NCBI RefSeq assembly: GCF_020037015.1
Contig: NZ_JAIQDE010000009.1
Coordinates: forward strand, 1 to 64,000
From: Corallococcus sp. AS-1-6
GTDB lineage: Bacteria; Myxococcota; Myxococcia; Myxococcales; Myxococcaceae
Direction: 5' to 3'
DNA length: 64,000 nucleotides
Below are positions 1 to 6,877 of the stretch, in pieces (position 1 is the stretch's first letter; each line of letters starts with the position of its first letter). The position numbers and the translations under genes are program-made. The notes under the pieces are model-generated. The model was given only the letters and a program-made list of their open reading frames with translations, was not told the origin of the DNA and ran no database searches.

Positions 1-91
1 CCACTGCCCGCTGTGCCTCCGCAGACTCGGCGCTCGCGCTCCTCCTCGAGGACCGTCACGTATCTGATCAAGTAGTACTAAGGTCCCGGGC

Positions 92-1105
92 ATGAACGTC
101 TACGAGATTCGCGGAGCCTTCGGTCTGGACAACCTGGTGCGCGCGGAGCGCCCGGACCCGGTGCCTGGACCCTTCCAGGTGCGCGTGCGCGTGAAGGCCA
201 CGAGCCTCAACTCGCGCGACCTGATGATGGTGGAGGGGCGCTACAACTCGCGCCAGAGGCTGCCGCTGGTGCCCAACTCGGACGGCGCGGGCGTGGTGGA
301 CGCGGTGGGCCCGGGCGTCACCCGCGTGAAGCCCGGCGACCGGGTGATGACGCTGTTCGCGCAGGGCTGGCAGGCCGGTGAGCCGACGAAGGCCATCACC
401 GCCACCACGCTGGGCGGGCCGCTGGACGGCGCGCTCGCGGACACGATGCTCCTGCACGAGGACGGCGTGGTGCCCACGCCCGCGTACCTCACCGACGAGG
501 AGGCCGCCACGCTGCCGTGCGCGGCGGTGACGGCGTGGAGCGCGCTCGTGACGCAAGGCGCGCTCAAGGCCGGGGGCACGGTGCTGGTCCAGGGCACGGG
601 CGGCGTGTCCATCTTCGCGCTGCAGATTGCCCGGATGTTCGGCGCGCACGTCATCGCCACGTCCAGCCGCGACGACAAGCTGGAGCGGGCCCTGAAGCTG
701 GGCGCCCAGGAGGGCATCAACTACGTCACCACGCCGGACTGGGAGAAGGCGGCGCGCACGCTCACCGGCGGCGTGGGCGTGGACCACGTGGTGGAGGTGG
801 GCGGCTCGGGCACCTTCGAGAAGTCACTCAAGGCGCTGCGCGTGGGCGGCACCGTGTCCGTCATCGGTGTGCTGTCCGGCGGGGCGGGCTCCGTGTCCCT
901 GGTCCCCATCCTGATGCAGAACCTGCGCGTGCAGGGCGTGTTCGTGGGCCACCGTCAGTCCTTCGAGGCGATGGCGCGCGCGTTCACCCTCAATGACATC
1001 CACCCGGTGGTGGACCGCGTGTTCCCCTTCGCGGAGGCGCGCGCCGCCTTCGAGCACATGAAGCAGGGCGCGCACTTCGGGAAGATCGTCATCAAGGTGA
1101 GCTGA
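92..1105 (+). CDS. Zinc-free MDR oxidoreductase (quinone oxidoreductase / alcohol dehydrogenase-like)
   Basis: A 337-aa medium-chain dehydrogenase/reductase. The N-terminal GroES-like half (to about residue 125) carries the SLNSRDLMM segment where zinc-dependent ADHs have the catalytic Cys. That Cys is absent here, and no four-Cys structural zinc lobe is visible, so this is probably a zinc-independent NAD(P)H-dependent reductase. The Rossmann half has the GTGGVS nucleotide-binding loop near residue 168, followed by a basic stretch (SSRDDK) that would suit NADP(H). Length is normal for the family. It starts at ATG with only a weak AAGG upstream. Its 3' end overlaps the convergent gene ending at 1092 by 14 bases. 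The substrate cannot be inferred from sequence. Confidence 0.85.
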   Translation: MNVYEIRGAFGLDNLVRAERPDPVPGPFQVRVRVKATSLNSRDLMMVEGRYNSRQRLPLVPNSDGAGVVDAVGPGVTRVKPGDRVMTLFAQGWQAGEPTKAITATTLGGPLDGALADTMLLHEDGVVPTPAYLTDEEAATLPCAAVTAWSALVTQGALKAGGTVLVQGTGGVSIFALQIARMFGAHVIATSSRDDKLERALKLGAQEGINYVTTPDWEKAARTLTGGVGVDHVVEVGGSGTFEKSLKALRVGGTVSVIGVLSGGAGSVSLVPILMQNLRVQGVFVGHRQSFEAMARAFTLNDIHPVVDRVFPFAEARAAFEHMKQGAHFGKIVIKVS

Positions 1106-1493
1106 CCCACGCGAAGTGGAAGTGGGCCTCCACCGTGGCCGTGGTGGTGCTCTTGGGCAGGGGCGGGAAGGGCGCCGCCTTCTTCACCGCGGCGAGCGCG
1201 GCGGCGTCCCACGCCCTGGCCCCGGACTCCGTGAGGATGGCGGTGGAGACCAGCTTGCCGTCCTTGTCGAGCACGGCCTGGACGATGGTCTTCCTGCCCG
1301 GGGCCGGCGTGCCCTTGGGACCCGGCTGCTTCCAGGCCTTCGCCACGCGCTGGAAGGCCTGCTGCTGATAGGCCGGGCTGTCCACAGAGCCCTGGAAGTA
1401 GGTCTGCAACTGGGGGCTGCCGCCCGCGGCCAGGGCCCCGGAGGCGAGGGCCAGCGCGAGCACCACCACGGCGGTTTTCGGGATGCGGAGCAT
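1092..1493 (-). CDS. Secreted TonB C-terminal-like domain protein
   Basis: A 133-aa protein with a clear Sec signal peptide (basic n-region MLRIPK, hydrophobic core to about residue 23, AxA-type site). The mature part resembles a lone TonB C-terminal domain: a KTIVQAVLDKDGKLVSTAILTESGARAWDAAALAAVKKAAPFPPLP stretch reads like the usual VxxxxxVxxDGxVxxxxVxxSSGxxxLDxAAxxAVxxAxPFPPxP pattern, followed by a short beta segment (VEAHFHFAW). No transmembrane anchor or proline-rich spacer beyond the signal is present, so it is not a full TonB. It likely acts in the periplasm or is exported. The longer open frame upstream is an antisense artefact of the next gene; the ATG at 1493 is chosen because the signal peptide begins there. 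Confidence 0.7.
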   Translation of the reverse strand: MLRIPKTAVVVLALALASGALAAGGSPQLQTYFQGSVDSPAYQQQAFQRVAKAWKQPGPKGTPAPGRKTIVQAVLDKDGKLVSTAILTESGARAWDAAALAAVKKAAPFPPLPKSTTTATVEAHFHFAWVSSP

Positions 1494-1513
1494 GGGCCGA
1501 ATATAGGGCCCGC

Positions 1514-2128
1514 TCAGCTCCTCGGCTGGGGGCCTCGGGGCAGGGGCTTCGTTTCGGGGGGCTTGCCCGCGCCCTTCTCCGGCAGCCAGGACAGGTCGTA
1601 CACCGCCGCGTCGCCCGCGCTGCGCATCAGCACCACGGAGGCGCCGTGCGCGCCGCTCATCTCCAGGCCGGCGGCGAACAGGCCCCGGTAGAAGCCGGCC
1701 ACCACCACCGGGCGGCAGGTGAGCACGTAGCGCGTGGGGCCCGTCTGCTCCAGCCGCGCCTCCAGGTAGTTGGTGCCCGTGCGCAGGTTGCGCGTCATCC
1801 GCTCCAGCATCCGGTGCGGGCCCAACAGCCGCACGCCCGCCAGCAGCGCGCTGCCGATGAGCGTGGCCCCGTAGCCCTCCAGGAAGCGCCGGCCCACCAC
1901 CTCCGCCCCGTCGTCCAGCGTGGCCGAGGGCGCGAGCACGGACGCCGCCAGCTTCAGCGACTCCACCCACACCTCCAGCGGATAGGCCACCGCCAGCTTT
2001 CCGCGCGGGTCGATGCCGGCCTCGCGCAACTGCCGCGCGCACGGCTCGTCCAGGTGGTCACCCAGGGCGCGAATCAGCCCTTCGAAGCTCTGCTGGAAGA
2101 CAAGGCGTTCGGGACTCGGGCTCGGCAT
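1514..2128 (-). CDS. DUF2378 (TIGR02265) family protein
   Basis: A 204-aa cytoplasmic protein matching the myxobacterial paralogous family DUF2378/TIGR02265: an LVFQQSFEGLIRAL opening, a YPLEVWVESLKLAASVL block, LEGYGATLIGSALL, a RNLRTGTNYLEARLEQ segment and an RPVVVAGFYRGLF segment. The family is expanded in Myxococcales and has no established biochemical role. A basic, proline-rich tail closes the protein. No membrane segment or catalytic motif is seen. It is divergent from the sigma-54 activator that starts at 2308, with about 180 bp between the starts, so the two may share regulatory DNA. Identification rests on recognised family pattern; function is unknown. Confidence 0.75.
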   Translation of the reverse strand: MPSPSPERLVFQQSFEGLIRALGDHLDEPCARQLREAGIDPRGKLAVAYPLEVWVESLKLAASVLAPSATLDDGAEVVGRRFLEGYGATLIGSALLAGVRLLGPHRMLERMTRNLRTGTNYLEARLEQTGPTRYVLTCRPVVVAGFYRGLFAAGLEMSGAHGASVVLMRSAGDAAVYDLSWLPEKGAGKPPETKPLPRGPQPRS

Positions 2129-2307
2129 GTCCTTCCACGCTACCCGTGTGAGCGGGGCTGTCTCAACCCGGTAGGTTCCCAGGTCTCAAGAAGTCCGCGC
2201 GAAAGTGTCCGAAAACGCAGTGCGGCACGCGGTCCGGCGGGTCGGCCGACGCGGCTCGACGCGTCGAAGGAGGGGGGGGCGGGAAGGGTGCGGTAGCGTC
2301 GTGGGCC

Positions 2308-3996
2308 ATGCCGCACGACCCCCTCGCAGACGTCTCCACGGCCGCGATGCAGGAGCGCGGAGCCTCCCGGGGGGCTCCCCGCGCCGTGCCCGCGCTGACG
2401 GTGGTGTCCCATCCGGTGCCCCGGCGCGTGGGGGAGCGGGTGCTGCTGGAGGCGGTGGCGGCGGGGCGGACGGTGGCCCTGTCCCGCAACGGGCCGGACT
2501 TCGCGAAGCCGGGCAGCTCCCTGGGGCTGCCGCTGGCGGATCCCTTCGTGAGCCGCAAGCCGCTGGAGCTCTCCGCGCTGGCGGGCGGAGGCGTGCGGCT
2601 GACGGTGCCGGAGGACGGCACGCACGTGGTCGCGGCGGGCGAGCCGCTCCCGGGCGCGCGGGACTTCGGGCCGGCGGAGCTGCGGGACGGCGTGGCGCTG
2701 GAGCTGTCGGGCCGCGTGGTGCTGCTGCTGCACACGGTGGAGCTGGACGGCGAGGGCGTGGCGGACACGCTCGGCATGGTGGGTGAGAGCGCGGGCCTGC
2801 GGCGGCTGCGCAAGCACATCGAGCGGGTGGCGGACCTGGACGTGTCGGTGCTCATCCGGGGCGAGACGGGCACGGGCAAGGAGCTGGTGGCGCAGGCCAT
2901 CCACCGGCTGTCACCGCGCGGGGCCGGGCGCTTCCTCAGCGTCAACCTGGGCGCCATCCCCAAGGAGCTGGCGGCGGCGGAGCTGTTCGGTTCGCGCAAG
3001 GGCGCGTACTCCGGGGCCACGCAGGACCGCGAGGGCTTCTTTCGCGCCGCGCACGGCGGCACCCTGTTCCTGGACGAGGTGGGCGAGGCACCGCCGGAGG
3101 TGCAGGTGATGCTCCTGCGCGTGCTGGAGACGGGGGAGCTGTACCCCGTGGGCGCCAGCCAGCCGGTGAAGGTGGACGTGCGGCTCATCGCCGCGACGGA
3201 CGCGCACCTGGAGGAGCAGATCCGCGACGGGCGCTTCAAGGCGCCGCTCCTGCACCGGCTGGCGGGCTACGACCTGCGCGTGCCCGCGCTGCGGGAGCGG
3301 CGCGAGGACGTGGGCCGGCTCTTCTTCCACTTCGCGCGCGAGGAGCTGGCGGCGCTGGGCGAGGCGGCGCGGCTGGACTCGGAGGAGCCGCACGCGGAGC
3401 CGTGGCTGCCCGCGCCGCTGGCGTCGCGGCTGGTGCGGGCGGCGTGGCCGGGCAACATCCGGCAGCTTCGCAACCTCACGCGGCAGCTCGTGATTGGGAG
3501 CCGGGGCCAGGCGCGGCTGCAACTGGATGCGGCGCTCGATGAAGCGCTGGGCGCGGCGGCTCCGGCGTGGGCGCAAGGGGCAGGGACCGTGGCGAGGCCC
3601 CTGGGGATGCCGGCGAGGGCTTCCGCGACGGGGGACGTGGCGGTGCCCCCGGGCGCGCGGGCCGCGGCGGGTGCTCCGGAGGCGCGCGAGGCGGCGGCGC
3701 CCCGGCGCAAGCCCTCGCAGGTGACGGAGGCGGAGCTGCTGGCCGCGTTGCGGGCGAGCGCGTGGGACCTGAAGGCCACGGCGGACGCGTTGGGCATCCC
3801 GCGCCCGTCCGTCTACGACCTCATCGAGCGCAGCCCGAACCTGCGCACCGCCGGGGACCTGGGCGCGGACGAAATCACCCGCTGCTTCGAGGCCTGCGGC
3901 GGCGACCTGGACGCGATGGCGCGCACGCTGGAGGTGTCGAAGCGCGCGTTGGGGCGGCGCTTGAAGGAGCTGGGGCTGACGGCGAAGGCACCTTGA
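2308..3996 (+). CDS. Sigma-54 activator with N-terminal FHA-like domain and GAYSGA variant
   Basis: A 562-aa bacterial enhancer-binding protein. Residues about 50-140 look like a degenerate FHA domain (ALSRNGPDF, PFVSRKPLEL), a phosphothreonine-reading fold often found in myxobacterial activators. Residues 155-395 are the AAA+ domain: Walker A GETGTGKE (185-192), Walker B GTLFLDEV (251-258), sensor/arginine region LRERREDV and WPGNIRQLRNL. The sigma-54 contact loop reads GAYSGA (232-237) rather than GAFTGA: F to Y and T to S. The C-terminus carries a Fis-like helix-turn-helix (LKATADALGIPRPSVYDLIERSP) and a second similar element at the extreme end. It is a paralog of the activator at 53646-55289, which has the canonical loop. 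Target promoters are not identifiable here. Confidence 0.88.
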   Translation: MPHDPLADVSTAAMQERGASRGAPRAVPALTVVSHPVPRRVGERVLLEAVAAGRTVALSRNGPDFAKPGSSLGLPLADPFVSRKPLELSALAGGGVRLTVPEDGTHVVAAGEPLPGARDFGPAELRDGVALELSGRVVLLLHTVELDGEGVADTLGMVGESAGLRRLRKHIERVADLDVSVLIRGETGTGKELVAQAIHRLSPRGAGRFLSVNLGAIPKELAAAELFGSRKGAYSGATQDREGFFRAAHGGTLFLDEVGEAPPEVQVMLLRVLETGELYPVGASQPVKVDVRLIAATDAHLEEQIRDGRFKAPLLHRLAGYDLRVPALRERREDVGRLFFHFAREELAALGEAARLDSEEPHAEPWLPAPLASRLVRAAWPGNIRQLRNLTRQLVIGSRGQARLQLDAALDEALGAAAPAWAQGAGTVARPLGMPARASATGDVAVPPGARAAAGAPEAREAAAPRRKPSQVTEAELLAALRASAWDLKATADALGIPRPSVYDLIERSPNLRTAGDLGADEITRCFEACGGDLDAMARTLEVSKRALGRRLKELGLTAKAP

Positions 3997-4068
3997 GCGT
4001 CAGGGCCGCGCCACGTGGCACGCTGGGTGCTAAGCCGTCGCGTCATCCGTCCCCCTGGAGGGTTCCCC

Positions 4069-4566
4069 ATGCGAAGCCGCGTCCACTTCCCGTTGTGCCT
4101 CACCGGACTGCTGCTGGCCTGTGCCAGCGGAGGTTCCCGCTCCACCGCCTCCGAAGCCGCGCTGTCCGACACCGGGCCGGTGCAGCCCTGCGCGGTGAAC
4201 CCGACGCCGCCCGATGCGAACACCCTGGTGACCATCACCGCCAGCGAGGGCGGCAAGGTGCACTTCAGCACCACGAATGTGCAGGTGCAGCCCGGGCAGA
4301 CGGTGGGCTTCGTGTCCCAGGTGCAGCAGGACCGGTGCATCGTCGTGTCCAAGGGCGGGCTCCTGGCGGCGGACTCGTCGAACCCGCTGCCGCTGCCCGC
4401 GTGCACGAGCGCCACGTGGACGCTGAAGTCCGAGGATGAGCCGGGAAGGACCACGTCCCTGTGGTCCTGCCCCACGAGCGACTGCTCGAGGTGCACGCAG
4501 CCCGAGGAGGGCCTCCGGCAGACCATCAACGGCACGCTGGAGGTCACCGGGCGCGGCGAGGACTGA
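4069..4566 (+). CDS. Small lipoprotein of unknown function
   Basis: A 165-aa protein whose ATG at 4069 gives a compact lipoprotein signal (MRSRVHFPLCLTGLLLAC with lipobox LLAC), better than the in-frame upstream ATG at 4015. The mature part includes ITASEGGKVHFSTTNVQVQPGQTVGFVSQV, a pattern resembling a cupredoxin-like beta sandwich, but metal ligands are not obvious. There are several Cys (CTSATW, SCPTSDCSRC) that could form disulfides. Not recognised as a named family. It stands alone between the sigma-54 activator and a convergent TetR gene. Confidence 0.6.
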   Translation: MRSRVHFPLCLTGLLLACASGGSRSTASEAALSDTGPVQPCAVNPTPPDANTLVTITASEGGKVHFSTTNVQVQPGQTVGFVSQVQQDRCIVVSKGGLLAADSSNPLPLPACTSATWTLKSEDEPGRTTSLWSCPTSDCSRCTQPEEGLRQTINGTLEVTGRGED

Positions 4567-4583
4567 AGCCCCGGCGGGGCCTG

Positions 4584-5213
4584 TCAGGGCTTGCGGGCCC
4601 TGGCCGGCCTGGCGAGGGGGCGCGAGGGCTCGGTGGGTGTCCGGGGGCCGGTGCTGGCGGTGACGGCCCGGAGCTCATCGAGTCCGAACTGGATGTGCCG
4701 TGAGAGGTCCTGCGCCTTCGGGTCCTCGAGCCAGCGCTCGAACGCGACCTTGAAGACGGCGATGCCTGCCTCCGCGGCCAGGCTCGCGGTGGGCTCGGTG
4801 ACGCCGCGTCCGCGAAGGGTCTCCGCGGCGGCCGAGGCAAGCGAGGCCAGCTTGATCAGCTCGCGCTCCCGGAGCTCCGCGTGCGCGGCGAGGAGCGTCT
4901 GCCGCGCACGTGCATGGTCGCGGCGGTCCTTGAAGAAGGGGGCCAGGGACTCGAGGGCGGCGGCGACCGCGTCGAGCGGCGCGGTCCCCTGGGGTGCATC
5001 CGCGATGCAGGTGACGATGCGCTCGTGGAGCGCGTCCGAGCCCCCGAACAGGACCTCCTTCTTGTCGGTGAAGTAGCGGAAGAACGTCCGCTCCGTGAGC
5101 CCCGCGCGCGCGGCGATCTCCTCCACCGTCGTCCGGTCGTACCCGTGCTCCTGGAACAGCGTCAGCGCGGCCTGTGCGAGCCGGTCTCGTGCGTTGGGTT
5201 CCCAGCGGCCCAT
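4584..5213 (-). CDS. TetR family transcriptional repressor
   Basis: A 209-aa TetR protein. The opening MGRWEPNARDRLAQAALTLFQEHGYDRTTVEEIAARAGLTERTFFRYF is a typical TetR helix-turn-helix (residues about 8-55); the C-terminal helices form the ligand/dimer domain and end in a basic tail. ATG at 5213 is favoured because many family members begin MGRWEPN; an ATG four codons upstream at 5225 is possible. It is divergent from the epimerase gene at 5294, and the gap between them holds two overlapping perfect palindromes (5241-5281), the expected layout of a repressor that controls itself and its neighbour. The ligand is unknown. Confidence 0.88.
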   Translation of the reverse strand: MGRWEPNARDRLAQAALTLFQEHGYDRTTVEEIAARAGLTERTFFRYFTDKKEVLFGGSDALHERIVTCIADAPQGTAPLDAVAAALESLAPFFKDRRDHARARQTLLAAHAELRERELIKLASLASAAAETLRGRGVTEPTASLAAEAGIAVFKVAFERWLEDPKAQDLSRHIQFGLDELRAVTASTGPRTPTEPSRPLARPARARKP

Positions 5214-5240
5214 GGGCACCAGCATAACCTGATTGCAGTC

Positions 5241-5281
5241 ACTGACATCACTTGTTAGGAGTGATGTCAGTAGCTGACATC
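5241..5281. promoter_or_regulatory. Double palindromic operator between tetR and epimerase genes
   Basis: Two overlapping perfect inverted repeats. The first has arms ACTGACATCACT (5241-5252) and AGTGATGTCAGT (5260-5271) with a 7-nt centre. The second has arms GATGTCAG (5263-5270) and CTGACATC (5274-5281) with a 3-nt centre, so the half-site TGACATC occurs three times. The element fills the intergenic gap of the divergent pair and ends one base before the Shine-Dalgarno of the epimerase gene. Operator function for the TetR protein is inferred from position and symmetry. Confidence 0.7.
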
Positions 5282-5293
5282 AAGGAGCGTTCC

Positions 5294-6196
5294 ATGCGCG
5301 TATTCGTCACGGGTGCGTCTGGTTTCATCGGCTCGGCGGTGGTCCCTGAACTCCTGGGGGCGGGGCATCAGGTGGTGGGGCTTGCCCGCTCGGACGCTTC
5401 GGCCCGGGCGTTGGAGGCGGCGGGGGCGGAGGTGCATCGCGGTTCGCTGGACGATCCGGACAGCCTGCGCGCCGGGGCGGCGAAGGTGGACGGCGTCATC
5501 CACCTGGCGTTCATCCACGACTTCTCCCGCTTCGAAGACTCGGTGCGTGCCGACGCGCGAGCGATTGCAGCCATCGGCGCGGCGCTGGAGGGCTCCCAGC
5601 GGCCCTTCGTCATCGCGGCGGGGCTGTTGGGCCTGGCGCCGGGACGCATCGCCGTGGAGACCGACGCGGCGGCTCCCTCCGGGCGTGGCGCATCGGAGGC
5701 GGCGATGCTCGCGCTGGCGGGGCGAGGCGTGCGCACGTCCGTCGTGCGGCTTCCACCATCGGTTCACGGCAAGGGCGACCATGGCTTCGTGCCGCACCTC
5801 ATCGCCTCCGCGCGGCGGACGGGGGTGGCCGCCTACGTTGGAGAGGGAGTGAATCGCTGGCCCGCGGTGCACCGGTCCGACGCGGCCCGGCTCTTCCGGC
5901 TCGCGCTGGAGCGGGCCCCCGCGGGTTCGAGGCTCCACGCGGTCGCCGACGAGGGGGTGCCCGTCCGGGACATCGCGGCCGTCATCGGTCGCCGGGTGGG
6001 GGTGCCGGTCGAATCAAAGACGCCAGGAGAGGCCGGCGACTTCCTCGGCTTCCTGGGGAGCCTCTTCGCGCTCGACACGCCTGCGTCGAGCGCCCGCACG
6101 CGCGAACAGTCTGGCTGGCGGCCCGAAGGGCCCGGGCTCCTGGCGGACCTCGACGACGACCACTACTTCGCACCGGGCGCTGGCACGATTCTGTGA
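5294..6196 (+). CDS. NAD-dependent epimerase/dehydratase-like extended SDR
   Basis: A 300-aa extended short-chain dehydrogenase. MRVFVTGASGFIGSAVVPELLGAGHQVVGLAR is the Rossmann TGxxGxxG fingerprint (residues 6-13), followed by DDPDSL and GVIHLAF segments typical of NAD-dependent epimerases. The usual YxxxK pair is not evident in the middle section (SGRGASEAAMLALAGRGVRTSVVRLPPSVHG), so catalysis may be atypical or the protein may be a reductase-like SDR. The ATG at 5294 is chosen because AAGGAGCG lies at 5282-5289; an in-frame upstream ATG lies inside the palindromic operator. Expression is probably under the adjacent TetR repressor. Confidence 0.85.
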   Translation: MRVFVTGASGFIGSAVVPELLGAGHQVVGLARSDASARALEAAGAEVHRGSLDDPDSLRAGAAKVDGVIHLAFIHDFSRFEDSVRADARAIAAIGAALEGSQRPFVIAAGLLGLAPGRIAVETDAAAPSGRGASEAAMLALAGRGVRTSVVRLPPSVHGKGDHGFVPHLIASARRTGVAAYVGEGVNRWPAVHRSDAARLFRLALERAPAGSRLHAVADEGVPVRDIAAVIGRRVGVPVESKTPGEAGDFLGFLGSLFALDTPASSARTREQSGWRPEGPGLLADLDDDHYFAPGAGTIL

Positions 6197-6292
6197 GCGC
6201 GGTGGGGGAGCGCTGGACCGGCGGCGTCCTGCCGTCCGCATGAATGAGAAGGTGAGAACCCGCGAGACGCTCCCCGCCCGCGGCCACCTCAA

Positions 6293-6819
6293 AACCTGTC
6301 CGACAGTCGGACAGGTTCAAACAGCCGAATCCGCAAGGGCCCCCGGTTCACCCGAACCACCGAAACCTGTCGGACAGTCGGACAGGTTCAAACAGCCGAG
6401 CCCGCAAGGGCCCCGGTTCCCCCGAACCACCGAAACCTGTCCGACAGTCGGACAGGTTCTGGGCGGTCACGTCCGCCGGGTGACCTGCTCCCTCCGAGCC
6501 GCGAAAACCTGTCGGACAGTTCGGACAAGTTCTGGGCGGTCACGTCCGCCGGGTGCCCTGCTTCCTCCGAGTCGCGAAAACCTGTCGGACAGTCGGACAA
6601 GTTCTGGGCGGTCACGTCCGCCGGGTGCCCTGCTTCCTCCGAGCCGCGAAAACCTGTCGGACAGTCGGACAGGTTCTGGGCGGTCACGTTCGCCGGATGG
6701 CCCTGCTTCCTCCGAGCCGCGAAAGCCTGTCCGACAGTCGGACAGGTTTGGTGCGGTCGTGTCCGCCGGGGCGCCGCTCCATTCAAGCCTCGGAGACCTG
6801 TCGCACAATCGGACCGGTT
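6293..6819. repeat. Eight-copy ~72-bp tandem array with 25-bp palindromes
   Basis: Eight cores of 25-26 bp start at 6293, 6364, 6434, 6506, 6579, 6651, 6724 and 6795 (spacing 70-73 bp). The best cores are perfect inverted repeats: arm AACCTGTCCGAC, one central A, arm GTCGGACAGGTT. Some copies have one mismatch in the left arm (GTCGGAC), the fourth has an extra T, and the eighth is degenerate. Between cores two spacer types occur. Copies 1-2 share a spacer containing the pair GGTTC/GAACC; copies 3-6 (and weakly 7) share one containing GGCGG/CCGCC around TCACGT. The array occupies most of the 681-bp gap between convergent genes, so it does not sit at a promoter. No convincing gene lies in the gap. 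Confidence 0.92.
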
Positions 6820-6877
6820 CAGTCGGTCATTCGTGGAGACCCGAGCAGGGACTGCTTGCCGCACCCCACCGGTGGGG

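Noticed and set aside
1-91. C-terminal end of a gene entering from the left
   Set aside because: All three plus frames are open for part of the stretch, but no family feature can be read in fewer than 30 codons, so no gene is called.
6293-6819. CRISPR array
   Set aside because: Spacing looks regular, but the 'spacers' are themselves repeats shared between units and the repeats are palindromic 25-mers with unequal intervals; no cas genes are near.
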